Positions 1 through 9,401 of a DNA stretch of 64,000 nucleotides are shown here, piece after piece (position 1 is the first letter of the stretch; each line of letters begins with the position of its first letter). A model generated the notes under the pieces. It worked only from the letters and a program-made list of their open reading frames with translations, did no database searches and was not told where the DNA came from. The translations under genes and the position numbers were made by a program. The stretch comes from Chelativorans sp. Marseille-P2723 (GTDB lineage Bacteria > Pseudomonadota > Alphaproteobacteria > Rhizobiales > Rhizobiaceae): contig NZ_CADDWI010000008.1 of assembly GCF_902809845.1 (NCBI RefSeq), positions 372,001 to 436,000 of the forward strand. The letters are read 5' to 3'.

Positions 1-61
1 CTTCGGTTCAAACGGCCTTCCGCCATATAGGCGATCCCGGGCGACGATGAAATGGCCGAGT
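1..61. other. Window edge, no gene assigned
   Basis: The first 61 bases precede the stop codon of the SixA-like gene. No recognisable coding or RNA feature is visible. It may be the downstream flank of that gene or the tail of a neighbour outside the window. Confidence 0.4.
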
Positions 62-568
62 TCAGGAGCCTGGCCGAAGAAATGCGACAAGGCTTGCGGT
101 ACGAGGTGCAATCTGGGAGAGGGGCTGAGGGAACTCCAGCACCGCCAGAGCACCCGGCGGAAAACCCGAAGCCAATGCTGCGCGGCCGGATTCGTCACCG
201 TTGCGGACAAGTGACAAAGCCAGTTGCGAGATCATCGGATTGTGCCCGATAATCAGCAGCGGCCCTTCGGCGGGGCTCGACGCTGCAAGGATGCGGTAGT
301 CGCCGGTGCCGCCGCGATAAAGCTCAGGTATGTATATAGTTTCGGGCGCAGGAGGGGGCAGCCCGGAGGATATGGCCGCCCAGGTGTCACGCGTTCTTCG
401 TGCATCGGAGCAAAAAACCATTGAGGGACGGTAGGCCTGCGCGTTCATCCGCCTTCCAAGAGCTATCGCGTCGTCTTTTCCCCGTTCCGAAAGCGGACGT
501 TCCTTGTCGCTCCCGCCGGGCTTTCCCTGCAAAGCCTCGGCATGGCGCAGCAGAAAGAGCCTATGCAA
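62..568 (-). CDS. sixA: SixA-like histidine phosphatase
   Basis: Histidine phosphatase superfamily protein of about 168 residues, the size of SixA, which removes phosphate from phosphohistidine on signalling proteins. The N-terminal catalytic RHA triplet (family RHG) lies at about residues 8-10 and the second catalytic histidine is in IIGHNP near residue 109. I chose the TTG at 568 because GGAGGAGG lies just upstream of it; an in-frame TTG at 583 would place that Shine-Dalgarno inside the gene. No signal peptide or membrane segment is visible, so it should be cytoplasmic. The substrate cannot be read from sequence; a general phosphoesterase role is possible. Confidence 0.8.
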   Translation of the reverse strand: MHRLFLLRHAEALQGKPGGSDKERPLSERGKDDAIALGRRMNAQAYRPSMVFCSDARRTRDTWAAISSGLPPPAPETIYIPELYRGGTGDYRILAASSPAEGPLLIIGHNPMISQLALSLVRNGDESGRAALASGFPPGALAVLEFPQPLSQIAPRTASLVAFLRPGS

Positions 569-812
569 AGGAGCCTCCTCCAAGTGACAGGATCATTGGC
601 ATCGCGCGATGAATCATAAGGGCGTAGTTGCAGGGTGCAAAGGCTGCTTTGCGTTCATGCAGAGGAAAGAAAGACGGTTTGTGCAATCGCCCGTTTATTT
701 GTTCGATTGACTCGAACCTTTTGACAAATGCGTTATCGGACTGCCGTTTCTGCTTGTCGGGGGCTTCTTCCCCGAATATATAGGCGCCGCTGGCAAGCTG
801 TGGGGTATTTCC

Positions 813-1229
813 ATGTCCGATCTCGTTGATGCTGAATATGTACCCTCCGAAGACGAGCCTTTCATGAATGATCGGCAGCGAGCCTATTTCAAGAGCAAGC
901 TGATCAACTGGAAGAATGAAATTCTGCGTGAAGCGCGGGAGACGCTGGAGGCGCTGCAGCGTGAGAATGCCAATCATCCGGATCTAGCCGACCGAGCATC
1001 GTCGGAAACGGATCGGGCCATAGAGCTTCGCGCGCGCGACCGTCAGCGCAAGCTCATCGCAAAGATTGACGCAGCACTCCAGCGCATCGAAGAGGGAACA
1101 TACGGCTACTGCGAGGAAACCGGCGAGCCGATTTCGCTGAAGCGTCTCGACGCAAGGCCCATCGCAACGCTTTCCATAGAGGCGCAGGAGCGCCATGAAC
1201 GGCGCGAGAGGGTCTACCGGGACGACTGA
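813..1229 (+). CDS. dksA: DksA-family RNA polymerase-binding factor
   Basis: 138-residue DksA/TraR protein that binds the secondary channel of RNA polymerase and, with ppGpp, adjusts transcription of growth genes. The N-terminal half is a charged coiled coil (roughly residues 20-90) and the C-terminal globular part contains GYCEETGEPI and the conserved SLKRLDARPIATLS stretch. Only one cysteine remains where classical DksA has four zinc ligands, matching the zinc-free single-cysteine DksA class known from alphaproteobacteria. A GGGG stretch about 8 bases before the ATG can serve as ribosome binding site. It stands alone, with 229 bases of upstream sequence for its promoter. Confidence 0.9.
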   Translation: MSDLVDAEYVPSEDEPFMNDRQRAYFKSKLINWKNEILREARETLEALQRENANHPDLADRASSETDRAIELRARDRQRKLIAKIDAALQRIEEGTYGYCEETGEPISLKRLDARPIATLSIEAQERHERRERVYRDD

Positions 1230-1265
1230 GGTCGCAAAGCGCGCCGTACGCTTTGGCCAATCAGC

Positions 1266-1448
1266 CTACCTCCGGCTGTCGTCCGGCGTGATCTCACGCG
1301 CCTGAAGCCGCTCGATCGCCTCGTCCGCCTCCGCCTCGTCCAGGCCGGAAAGAGGCAGTCCGTCAAGCCGAACTACCCGGTCGGTGCCGGTATCGAAAAC
1401 TTCCCACCGGCCCTCCTTGTCCTGCCGTTTGTCAAAACCGTTCGCCAT
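1266..1448 (-). CDS. Small conserved-looking hypothetical protein
   Basis: 60-residue acidic, soluble protein with no signal peptide, cysteines or membrane segment. The middle contains WEVFDTGTDRVVRLDGLPL, followed by a helix rich in Glu, Asp and Ala (about residues 36-50). I do not assign a function. Its ATG lies 99 bases from the adenine deaminase start on the opposite strand, so the two genes are divergent and share an intergenic promoter region. The charged helical end and frame continuity suggest a real gene, but a chance reading frame is not excluded. Confidence 0.55.
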   Translation of the reverse strand: MANGFDKRQDKEGRWEVFDTGTDRVVRLDGLPLSGLDEAEADEAIERLQAREITPDDSRR

Positions 1449-1547
1449 GGCGTGAAGGTAGGGCGTCGGCTGGCGCCGGTCCAGATGCGTTTATTTTGCT
1501 GGCACGCGGACCGGAGCTTTGCCAGACTGGCGGCCAAGGAGAACGCC

Positions 1548-3368
1548 ATGCATGCAACCACAACATCTTTTGAAAAACCGAAACCTTGGAGCACAGTCGC
1601 CCCGCTGCTAGTCGACGTGGCGATGGGACGCCGGCCGGCCGATCTGGTTGTGCGGAACGGGCGCTGGGTCAACGTTCATTCGGGCGAGGTCATCGCCGGC
1701 ACGGATGTGGCCATCGTGGCCGGTAGGGTCGCCTATTGCGGTCCGGACGCGGGCCACGCTATCGGCGAGAAGACGCAGTTGGTGGATGCGCAGGGCCGCT
1801 ATCTGGTGCCTGGCTTGTGCGACGGGCACATGCATGTGGAAAGCGGCATGGTCACCGTGACGGAGTTCTGCCGTGCAGTGATTCCGCATGGGACGACCAC
1901 CATGTTCATCGATCCCCATGAGATCGCCAACGTTCTTGGGCTGGAGGGCGTTCGCCTCATGCATGACGAGGCGATGGCCCAACCCATCAACGTTTTCGTG
2001 CAGGTGCCTTCCTGCGTTCCTTCGGCACCCGGGTTGGAGAATGCCGGTGCGGAGCTGGGCCCTGAAGAAGTGGAGGAGGCGCTGGGTTGGCCAAACATCA
2101 TCGGGCTCGGCGAAGTGATGAATTTCCCCGGCGTCATTCTCAACGACGAAACCATGGCAGGCGAGATTTCCGCCACCATGCGAGCGGGTAAGACTGTCGG
2201 CGGTCACTATGCTTCACCGGATCTGGGCCGCCCGTTCCATGGCTATGTGGCGGGGGGACCGGCAGACGATCACGAAGGCACGCGGGCCGAGGATGCAATC
2301 GCCCGTGTGCGCCAGGGTATGCGCGCGATGCTACGGCTCGGCTCGGCATGGTACGATGTTGCAAGCCAGATCAAGGCCGTAACGGAAAACGGGCTCGACC
2401 CGCGCAATTTCATCCTCTGCACAGATGACAGCCATTCCGCCACGATCGTGGAAGAAGGCCATATGAATAGGGTGGTCCGCCATGCAATCGCCCAGGGCCT
2501 CAATCCCATCACGGCGATCCAGATGGCAACTCTCAACACGGCCCAACATTTCGGACTGGAACGGGAACTGGGCTCCATCACGCCCGGACGGCTCGCCGAT
2601 CTGCTCATCGTTTCCGACCTTCCGAGCCTCGCCATCGATGAGGTTTACGCTCGCGGTGTGCGGCTGGCGCAGGGTGGCAGACTGGAGGCCGATATTCCAG
2701 CCTATGATTATCCTGAGCGCGCCAAAAATACAGTACGGCTGGGGAAGCGCATAACTGCGGCCGACTTTGACATCCAGGCGCCGGAGGGTACAGCAAGCGT
2801 AAAGGCTCGTGTCATCGGCGTCGTCGAAAACCAGGCTCCCACGCGCGCACTTGCAGCCGTGCTTCCCGTTGACGGCGGCATCGTCGCGATGGACCGCGAC
2901 AACGACATTTGCCAGATCTCCCTGATCGAGCGCCATCAGGGCACGGGAAGCGTGATCAATGGCTTCGTTTCGGGCTTTGGCTACAAGCAGGATTGCGCGC
3001 TCGCCTCTACCGTGGCGCATGACTCGCATCATATGATCGTCGTGGGCACCAACAAGGAGGATATGGCACAGGCCGCAAACCGCTTGGGGGTGGTGGGGGG
3101 CGGCATTGTGATGGTATCAAGTGGACGCGAACTTGCTCTTGTCGAGCTGCCCATTGCCGGGCTTATGTCTGACGCTCGCGCCGAAGTAGTGGCGGAGAAG
3201 GCGGCAGCATTGTCGGCTGCCATGCGGGAGATGGGCTGCACACTGAACAATGCTTACATGCAGCATTCCCTGCTTGCGCTGGTGGTCATACCCGAACTGC
3301 GGATTTCCGACCTTGGCATCATCGACGTGACGGCGTTTAAGAAAGTGGATTTGTTCCTGCCGTCATGA
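1548..3368 (+). CDS. ade: Adenine deaminase
   Basis: 606-residue amidohydrolase-superfamily enzyme converting adenine to hypoxanthine and ammonia in purine salvage. The metal-binding HMHVE motif (in LCDGHMHVESG) lies near residue 92, followed by the family-typical PHGTTTMFIDPHEIANVLG. The C-terminal third carries the second adenine-deaminase domain, with DSHHMIVVGTN and GGGIV motifs. The ATG at 1548 is preceded by AAGGAG at ideal spacing; an open frame extends 96 bases further upstream but has no better signal. No partner genes adjoin it; the divergent 60-residue gene lies upstream. Confidence 0.93.
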   Translation: MHATTTSFEKPKPWSTVAPLLVDVAMGRRPADLVVRNGRWVNVHSGEVIAGTDVAIVAGRVAYCGPDAGHAIGEKTQLVDAQGRYLVPGLCDGHMHVESGMVTVTEFCRAVIPHGTTTMFIDPHEIANVLGLEGVRLMHDEAMAQPINVFVQVPSCVPSAPGLENAGAELGPEEVEEALGWPNIIGLGEVMNFPGVILNDETMAGEISATMRAGKTVGGHYASPDLGRPFHGYVAGGPADDHEGTRAEDAIARVRQGMRAMLRLGSAWYDVASQIKAVTENGLDPRNFILCTDDSHSATIVEEGHMNRVVRHAIAQGLNPITAIQMATLNTAQHFGLERELGSITPGRLADLLIVSDLPSLAIDEVYARGVRLAQGGRLEADIPAYDYPERAKNTVRLGKRITAADFDIQAPEGTASVKARVIGVVENQAPTRALAAVLPVDGGIVAMDRDNDICQISLIERHQGTGSVINGFVSGFGYKQDCALASTVAHDSHHMIVVGTNKEDMAQAANRLGVVGGGIVMVSSGRELALVELPIAGLMSDARAEVVAEKAAALSAAMREMGCTLNNAYMQHSLLALVVIPELRISDLGIIDVTAFKKVDLFLPS

Positions 3369-3380
3369 CCCCAGCAGGCG

Positions 3381-3442
3381 CTAGCGCGATTTCAGAAAAC
3401 AAAGGTTTAGATCATTTCAAGTTTCAGTGAACCCTTAAATGA
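3381..3442. repeat. Degenerate copy of a rhizobial-type intergenic repeat
   Basis: This stretch shares a 20-base core (3396-3415) with the longer repeat at 31259-31354; 18 of 20 bases agree, and both end in a GATCT-plus-A/T tail. It fills the space between the ade stop and the convergent hydrolase gene. It looks like a truncated copy of a RIME-like intergenic repeat common in Hyphomicrobiales. Confidence 0.55.
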
Positions 3443-3444
3443 TC

Positions 3445-4620
3445 TTAATTGCCTACGGCGATGTCCAGCACTTCAAAGGGTGTGGTAACCACAAGTTCGG
3501 CGGCCGAACCTACTGTCTGGCCAATGCCTCTTGCGAGATTGGCAAGGCGGCGAGTGATCGCCTGATCTGCCAAAGGCTGGGCTCCCGTTTCTGCAAGGCC
3601 TTCGCCCAACAGGCGGATCAGAAGCGGGTTTTCCGCAAACTTTGTGTGCCCCAGGAAGTCCGGTGAAGAGACTTGCGTGACATCGATGACGATTACGCCG
3701 AATTCCGCGAGCTCCTCAGCATTGATGGCGCCGCCGAGGCGCGGTCGGTTCCCGGCGATGAAGCCGGACAGGTCCAGTGCCTTGTCGCCTCTGGAGTTGA
3801 GAATGAAGAAGCTGCGGTCGGGGTCCCCGTAGCGGCGCATCTGGGCCTTGAAGACGTCGACGTCGATATCGGGCGACGCCAGGACGACATCCGCGAGTTT
3901 GCCGCCCAGATTTCGGTCTCCGGTGATCGCAAGCTGGCGCAATGCCTCCATTGTGACCCAGCTTCCCATGGAATGGGCGACAATATCGATGCGTTGCGCG
4001 CCGGAGCGGGCGACAAGGCGTAACGTATGCTCCAGCGCATCGCGCGCGACGGTTGCGCTGTTATTGTCGTAGATGTAGTCGATAGCCCGCCCGGCGGAAG
4101 GCCAGGTGAAAAGCAGGGGCAGTCCACGATAACCCGAATCATGCACGATCTGCGTCATGCGATAGACGGCGGCATCGAAACTGGTGTTGTAGCCATGAAC
4201 GAAGACAAGCAGCCGCCCGTCATGGGCAGCAATGTTGCGGGCAAGCGCGTTACGGAAGCCGGTTTCGCTCTTGTAAAGGCCGGCACGAAGAGCCGCGAAA
4301 TAACGCGCCGGATCGGCGACCTGGGGCGAAGGGGCGAGTTCCAGCTTTCCGGTCTCGTGAATAGCGGGAACGCTTACGTCCACGAGTGCGTAGGATGGTT
4401 CATGCGCCCGCTCGCCTGAGAATACCACGCCTGGCTCCTCGGTGCTTGCGCGCGAGGTCGCCACATAGATGCGGTGGACGGCGGCAACTTGCGCGGGGCG
4501 TGCCGGGGCAATCGTCTCGGCGAGAAGGCGGTGCTGATGCGGATGCATGCATCCAGCAAGCAGGGCAAGAGAAACCAGCAGAAGAACGCGCAAGTGTGCG
4601 AAATCGCTAATATTGACCAT
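3445..4620 (-). CDS. Alpha/beta-hydrolase lipoprotein (DUF900 family)
   Basis: About 391 residues. The N-terminus is a lipoprotein signal: a hydrophobic segment ending in the lipobox LLAGC, so the mature protein should be anchored in an envelope membrane. The hydrolase core contains the oxyanion strand LLVFVHGYNTSFDAA and the nucleophile elbow AHSMGSW, features of the DUF900 serine-hydrolase group. The substrate is unknown; such proteins are often called esterases on fold alone. The ATG at 4620 was chosen because it puts the signal peptide at the N-terminus; the frame is open 54 bases further. It follows trkH on the same strand, 74 bases downstream, and may be co-transcribed. Confidence 0.8.
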   Translation of the reverse strand: MVNISDFAHLRVLLLVSLALLAGCMHPHQHRLLAETIAPARPAQVAAVHRIYVATSRASTEEPGVVFSGERAHEPSYALVDVSVPAIHETGKLELAPSPQVADPARYFAALRAGLYKSETGFRNALARNIAAHDGRLLVFVHGYNTSFDAAVYRMTQIVHDSGYRGLPLLFTWPSAGRAIDYIYDNNSATVARDALEHTLRLVARSGAQRIDIVAHSMGSWVTMEALRQLAITGDRNLGGKLADVVLASPDIDVDVFKAQMRRYGDPDRSFFILNSRGDKALDLSGFIAGNRPRLGGAINAEELAEFGVIVIDVTQVSSPDFLGHTKFAENPLLIRLLGEGLAETGAQPLADQAITRRLANLARGIGQTVGSAAELVVTTPFEVLDIAVGN

Positions 4621-4694
4621 GGAAACGATAGATCGGACAGAACAGCCCTGCCTGGCGTCGGTATCGTATCCCATGCGGCTGTAGTATCAACCAC

Positions 4695-6152
4695 CTATCT
4701 GCGCCAGAAAATGGGCGTGAAAATTACGAGAACTGCAAGAAGTTCAAGCCGGCCGAGCAGCATGGCCAGCGCCATTACCCATTTGGCGAAGTCAGCCAGC
4801 GAAGCAAAATTTCCGACCGGCCCCACGACGGGGCCCAGACCCGGGCCGACATTGGTGAGCGCTGTAAGAGCCGAGGTTACCGCCGAAACAAAATCAAGGC
4901 CGGTGGCCGCCAGAAGCAGGGTTATTCCCGCCCAGATTACCAGGAAGGCGGAAATGTAAAGTACCACCGCTCGCTGCATGGCATCATCCACCGGCCTGTC
5001 GCCATAGCGCACCGGCAGTACCATGTTGGGGTAGACAAGCCGCCTGAGGCCATTGGCCAGAAGCTCAAAAAGGATCAGGAAACGATACGCCTTGATCCCG
5101 CCGGTCGTCGAACCGGAGCAGCCGCCCAGAAACATCGCAAAAAAGGCGGCTGCGATCGCGAACGGCCCCCAATCGCCGTAATCTTCCGTCGCAAAGCCGG
5201 TGGTCGTGATGAGAGAAACGAAATTGAAGGCCGTGTGGGTGAGTGCGTCGAGGAGGGGCCGCTCGGTGGAAATTCGCAAGTAGAGCGTGACGACCAGCAC
5301 AAATGCCACCAGATAAGCAGTGAAAAGCCGGATCTGTGGATCTCTAAGCGCATCGAGCCTCCCCCGCACCACAAACAGGAGAAGAATCGAGAAGGGCATC
5401 GCACCGATGAACATAAAAACGGTACTGACCCAGAGGATTGCGGGGTTTTCACCGTAGAAGCCCATGGAGCTGTCGTGAGTGGAAAAACCCGCGGTGGAAA
5501 GCGTCGTCAGCGCATGATTTGCAGCGTCAAAGCCAGGCATGCCTGCCATTGAATAGGCAATACCGCAAGCGATCGTGAGGATAGCATAGATGCTGATCAG
5601 GCCGATCGAGAAGGTGGAGAAGCGATCGAAAGGCTTGTCCCCTATATCCGATGACTCGATCCTGAAATAGGAGATGCCACCGATTCTCAGGAAAGGCAGG
5701 ATGAAGAGCCCCAGCGCAATCACACCAAGACCGCCGATCCATTGCAGAATCGAGCGCCATAGAAGCAGTCCGGGTGGCAGACCATCAAGCCCCTGTATCA
5801 CGGTCGCGCCGGTGGCTGTGACCGCGGAGGTTGCCTCGAAGACAGTATCGGCAAGGCTTAGGTCCAGCGAGGAGGCAAAGAGCGGAACGGCACCCACAAG
5901 GCAGGCGGTCAGCCATAGGAGGTTGACCACGAGAAAGCCAAGGCGCGGCGAGGCGGCGGGTGCGCGCCCGTTGGTGGCCATTGCAACAGCCAATGCCAGG
6001 CCGCCGGTGAAAAAAGCCGAGATGACAAAGACGCGCCAGTCGTCATTGCCATAATACAGATCGACCAAGGCCGGGATGAGCATGGCCACCGAAAGGTAAA
6101 GCGCGAAAACGGAAGCTATGTGTATCGCCGCCCGAAGAGCCACATATTGCAT
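4695..6152 (-). CDS. trkH: TrkH-family potassium uptake protein
   Basis: Integral membrane subunit of a Trk/Ktr potassium transporter, about 485 residues, matching the usual TrkH length. Four pore-like repeats are visible, for example TSAVTATGATV, TTLSTAGFSTHDSSMG, SLITTTGFATEDYG and TALTNVGPGLGPV, each carrying the selectivity-filter glycine. The ATG at 6152 has an AAGG-type binding site and fits family length; a TTG at 6221 would add 23 residues. TrkH works with a cytoplasmic TrkA NAD-binding subunit, which is not in this window. It is divergent from ilvA. Confidence 0.9.
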   Translation of the reverse strand: MQYVALRAAIHIASVFALYLSVAMLIPALVDLYYGNDDWRVFVISAFFTGGLALAVAMATNGRAPAASPRLGFLVVNLLWLTACLVGAVPLFASSLDLSLADTVFEATSAVTATGATVIQGLDGLPPGLLLWRSILQWIGGLGVIALGLFILPFLRIGGISYFRIESSDIGDKPFDRFSTFSIGLISIYAILTIACGIAYSMAGMPGFDAANHALTTLSTAGFSTHDSSMGFYGENPAILWVSTVFMFIGAMPFSILLLFVVRGRLDALRDPQIRLFTAYLVAFVLVVTLYLRISTERPLLDALTHTAFNFVSLITTTGFATEDYGDWGPFAIAAAFFAMFLGGCSGSTTGGIKAYRFLILFELLANGLRRLVYPNMVLPVRYGDRPVDDAMQRAVVLYISAFLVIWAGITLLLAATGLDFVSAVTSALTALTNVGPGLGPVVGPVGNFASLADFAKWVMALAMLLGRLELLAVLVIFTPIFWRR

Positions 6153-6287
6153 AGGAACCTTGTCCTCATCCTTCCTCGCGGCAAGCCAAGCCAAAGTGGA
6201 TTTAGCCGGGGCAGTATGCAATAGCGGACGCCAAACGCGACAACGTCAGGACCCGCGGCCAACAGATCTTTTTTTAGGGAGAATGAG

Positions 6288-7544
6288 ATGAACGCGTTTG
6301 TCCAGCGCGTTGACCAGGCTGCGGAAGCTCTGCGCGAACTTTTCCCGGCGACGCCATTGCAGGAAAATGACTATCTCTCCCGCAAGACCGGTGCGCGCGT
6401 CTTCTTGAAGCGCGAGGACCTTTCGCCCGTTCGTTCCTACAAGCTTCGTGGAGCCTTCAACTTCATGCGCAAGGCGATTGCGGAAGGCGCCGGAAAGGAA
6501 GGCTTCGTCTGCGCCTCCGCCGGCAATCATGCGCAAGGCATGGCCTTCGCCTGCCGTCATTTTTCAGTCAGGGGCACCGTTTTCATGCCCACGACCACGC
6601 CGCAGCAGAAGATCGAAAAAACGAAGCATTTCGGCGGCAGCTGGATCGAGGTGCAACTTCACGGCGATTTCTTCGACGAATGCTATCAAGCGGCTCTCGA
6701 TTATTCATCGGCGCGCGGGGCGCTGATGGTGCCTCCCTTCGACCACCCGGACATCATCGAGGGACAGGCGACAGTTGCCCATGAGATTGCAGAGGAGATG
6801 GGCAACTCCCTGGAAGGAGCGCTTGTCGTCCTGCCCGTGGGGGGCGGGGGGCTTGCAGCAGGAGTCACTCGCTTCTTGCAGGGAATCGAGGCGGAAGCGC
6901 GGTTCGCCTTCGCCGAGCCGGCCGGCGCACCGAGCTTTGCGCAAAGTCTTGCTGCCGGCCGCCGCGTGAAACTCCCGCAGGTCGATAATTTCGTCGATGG
7001 GGCGGCGGTAGCGGAGATTGGTCGCGAACCCTTCAAGCAACTTAGGAAATTTTCGTCAGAAAGCATTTATTTGGTTCCGGAAAACCGCCTTTGCTCGACC
7101 ATAACCGAGATGCTGAATGTCGAAGGTATCGTGCTCGAGCCGGCAGGAGCGCTTGCCATAGATGCGTTCAAGGATTTTCAAGCCAAGGAGTTGCACGGCC
7201 GCACGGTGGTAGCCATCATTTCCGGCGGAAACTTTGATTTCGAGCGGCTTCCAGAAGTGAAGGAAAGGTCGCTACGGTATAAGGGGCTAAAGAAGTACTT
7301 CATCTTCCGTTTTCCGCAGCGCCCCGGCGCGCTGCGCGATTTCCTCGAGCTTCTCGGCCCCGAGGATGATATCACCCGGTTTGAGTATCTGAAGAAGTCG
7401 GCACGCAACTTCGGTTCGGTTCTGATCGGCCTTGAGACCAGGGATCCGCGCAACTTCGCGGTGCTTTTACGCCATTTCGACGAGGCGGGGTGGGCCTATC
7501 AGGACATCACTGACAATGAAACCATCGCGAATTTCATCATCTGA
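6288..7544 (+). CDS. ilvA: Threonine ammonia-lyase
   Basis: 418-residue PLP enzyme deaminating L-threonine to 2-oxobutanoate, the first step of isoleucine synthesis. The PLP lysine is in RSYKLRGAFN (about residue 52), the substrate loop is SAGNHAQG and the phosphate-binding glycine run is PVGGGGLAAG. The C-terminal 85 residues form one ACT-like domain starting KKYFIFRFPQRPGALRDF. This is the short form with a single regulatory domain, so feedback control may differ from the two-domain E. coli enzyme. Start ATG follows AGGGAGAATGAG. It is monocistronic and divergent from trkH. Confidence 0.93.
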   Translation: MNAFVQRVDQAAEALRELFPATPLQENDYLSRKTGARVFLKREDLSPVRSYKLRGAFNFMRKAIAEGAGKEGFVCASAGNHAQGMAFACRHFSVRGTVFMPTTTPQQKIEKTKHFGGSWIEVQLHGDFFDECYQAALDYSSARGALMVPPFDHPDIIEGQATVAHEIAEEMGNSLEGALVVLPVGGGGLAAGVTRFLQGIEAEARFAFAEPAGAPSFAQSLAAGRRVKLPQVDNFVDGAAVAEIGREPFKQLRKFSSESIYLVPENRLCSTITEMLNVEGIVLEPAGALAIDAFKDFQAKELHGRTVVAIISGGNFDFERLPEVKERSLRYKGLKKYFIFRFPQRPGALRDFLELLGPEDDITRFEYLKKSARNFGSVLIGLETRDPRNFAVLLRHFDEAGWAYQDITDNETIANFII

Positions 7545-7902
7545 ACACAAAGAACAATGCCTGCTTCCGGGCGAACGGACAGAGCCGGCCCACTGCAGAT
7601 GAGATGGCAGCTACGGTGACGCGATCTTGCACCGCACAATTATCTGTTTGCTATTTCGCCTTCCATGGGCCATATGAGCCCCATAGGCGCATGGGCCGGG
7701 CGTCCGGCTTTCTCCACCGAGACTGGTTGCGTCTGTCTCCCTAACATCCTTCAGGATTGCAGGCGGGAAAAGCCCCGAGGCGGAATGTTTCGGGCGCGAC
7801 AGCGCAGCCGTGCGGAATATCCCGCCGCCTTGTCGTTTCATCAAATCAATAGTCAGGCAGGTTGCGCCCTGTCGATCTGAATGCGCCTTCCCTAGGCAGC
7901 AC
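7545..7902. other. Intergenic region between ilvA and rhlE
   Basis: 358 bases without a convincing gene. It contains a GC hairpin followed by a short T run at 7695-7713. The helicase frame is open for 93 bases upstream of the chosen start but lacks family similarity there. Leaders of DEAD-box helicase genes are often long and regulated, so an RNA element is possible; I recognise none. Confidence 0.4.
7695..7713 (+). terminator. Possible terminator after ilvA
   Basis: GCCGG and CCGGC arms flank a four-base loop and are followed by TTTCTC. It lies about 150 bases after the ilvA stop. The stem is short and the T run broken, so it is a weak intrinsic terminator at best; attenuation of the helicase transcript is an alternative reading. 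Confidence 0.35.
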
Positions 7903-9261
7903 ATGAGAGAAGAATTGAATAAAGAACTTGATAGAAAGTCGGAGGGCTTTGCCCGCCTTGGTGTTGCGGGCACCCTTTTGAACGCGGTGACCGCCGCCGG
8001 CATGACCCAGCCCAAGCCAATTCAGGAACAGGCGATTCCGCCGTTTCTGGCAGGGCGCGATATTCTGGGCGTGGCGCAGACCGGTTCAGGAAAGACAGCG
8101 GCTTTTACAATCCCCATACTGTCCCGCATCATTGGCCTCGGCACAAAGCGCCGACCTCGAACCGCCCGCGCATTGGTGCTCGTCCCGACACGCGAATTGG
8201 CTGTGCAGATCGAGAAGGTCGTGCGCGAGCTTGGCAAGGGCGCGCATATTTCGACAGCTCTGGTGCTTGGAGGGGTTTCCCGTCATAGCCAGGTGAAGCG
8301 CATGGCGCAGGGCGTCGACATCTTGATTGCCACACCTGGACGACTCACCGACCTTGTGCGCGAGAAAGAAGTGGTCTTGTCAGAAACCACATGGCTGGTC
8401 CTCGACGAGGCGGACCGCATGCTCGACATGGGCTTCATCAACGATGTGCGGCGCATCGCCAAGGCTACGCATCCGGCACGCCAGACGGCTCTCTTTTCGG
8501 CGACCATGCCGCCCGAGATTCAAAAGCTCGCGGCAGGTCTGCTGAGGGACCCTCTGCACATCGAGGTTGCGCCGCAAGGCACTACGGCTGCGGAAATTCG
8601 CCAGTATGTTGTGATGGCTCGCACCAGGCAGAAGCGCAAGGTTCTGTCGGACATGCTGGCGGACGAATCCATGCGTCAGGTCATTGTTTTTGCGCGTACC
8701 AAACATGGCGCCGACAGGGTGACCCGTGACCTTGAACGAGACGGCTTTGAGGCAGCAGCCATTCATGGAAATAAGTCCCAGAATGCGCGTCAGAGGGCGC
8801 TTGAAGCCTTTCGCGTTGGCAAAGCACGCGTGCTGGTGGCGACCGACATCGCGGCTCGCGGGATCGACGTGCCGGGCATTACCCATGTGGTGAATTACGA
8901 TCTTCCGGACGAAGCGGAAAGCTACGTGCACCGGATCGGCCGCACGGGCCGCAACGGTGCTACGGGCGAGGCGATCACGCTTTGCGATCCGGACGAACGA
9001 AGCAAGCTGCGGCAGGTGGAACGGGTGATCCGCTGCCGCCTTGCCATTTTGAAAGACGTGACGGGCGAGCCGGATCCGGTTCGCTCTCCTCAGCCGGGTA
9101 CCGCGCATGATGCAATGGAACGTCCGCAAGCTGTGGAAGTCCGTGGCAAGAAGAAAAGCGACGAGAAGGAGCGGAGCAGTTCCAAACAGCGTTGGCGCAA
9201 GCGCGGTGGCCGCAACGGAGTAGCTTCCCGTCCCGGCCGTATGGCTTCACGGGCGGCCTGA
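7903..9261 (+). CDS. rhlE: DEAD-box ATP-dependent RNA helicase (RhlE type)
   Basis: About 452 residues. The helicase motifs occur in order: Q motif near QPKPIQ, motif I TGSGKTAAF, Ia PTREL, Ib TPGR, II DEAD, III SAT, and C-terminal VFARTKHGADR, RGIDVPG and HRIGRTGR. The C-terminal tail is basic (KKKSDEKERSSSKQRWRKR), typical of RhlE-like proteins and used for RNA contact. Likely roles are ribosome assembly or cold-shock RNA remodelling. The ATG at 7903 was chosen because conserved sequence begins shortly after it; it has no strong Shine-Dalgarno, so a start upstream is possible. Confidence 0.88.
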   Translation: MREELNKELDRKSEGFARLGVAGTLLNAVTAAGMTQPKPIQEQAIPPFLAGRDILGVAQTGSGKTAAFTIPILSRIIGLGTKRRPRTARALVLVPTRELAVQIEKVVRELGKGAHISTALVLGGVSRHSQVKRMAQGVDILIATPGRLTDLVREKEVVLSETTWLVLDEADRMLDMGFINDVRRIAKATHPARQTALFSATMPPEIQKLAAGLLRDPLHIEVAPQGTTAAEIRQYVVMARTRQKRKVLSDMLADESMRQVIVFARTKHGADRVTRDLERDGFEAAAIHGNKSQNARQRALEAFRVGKARVLVATDIAARGIDVPGITHVVNYDLPDEAESYVHRIGRTGRNGATGEAITLCDPDERSKLRQVERVIRCRLAILKDVTGEPDPVRSPQPGTAHDAMERPQAVEVRGKKKSDEKERSSSKQRWRKRGGRNGVASRPGRMASRAA

Positions 9262-9401
9262 TGCGAACTGGACGCTTGCCTGGCGCAGGCGTCCTCGCAT
9301 GGTTGCAGCAAGCCGGCGCTCCCTTTCCTCTGCGCGGCACGATTGTCTGTCGCAAGGCTCTGCGCTAGCAAAGGCAGATCCGCGAAAGGTGAGGGGGGCA
9401 C

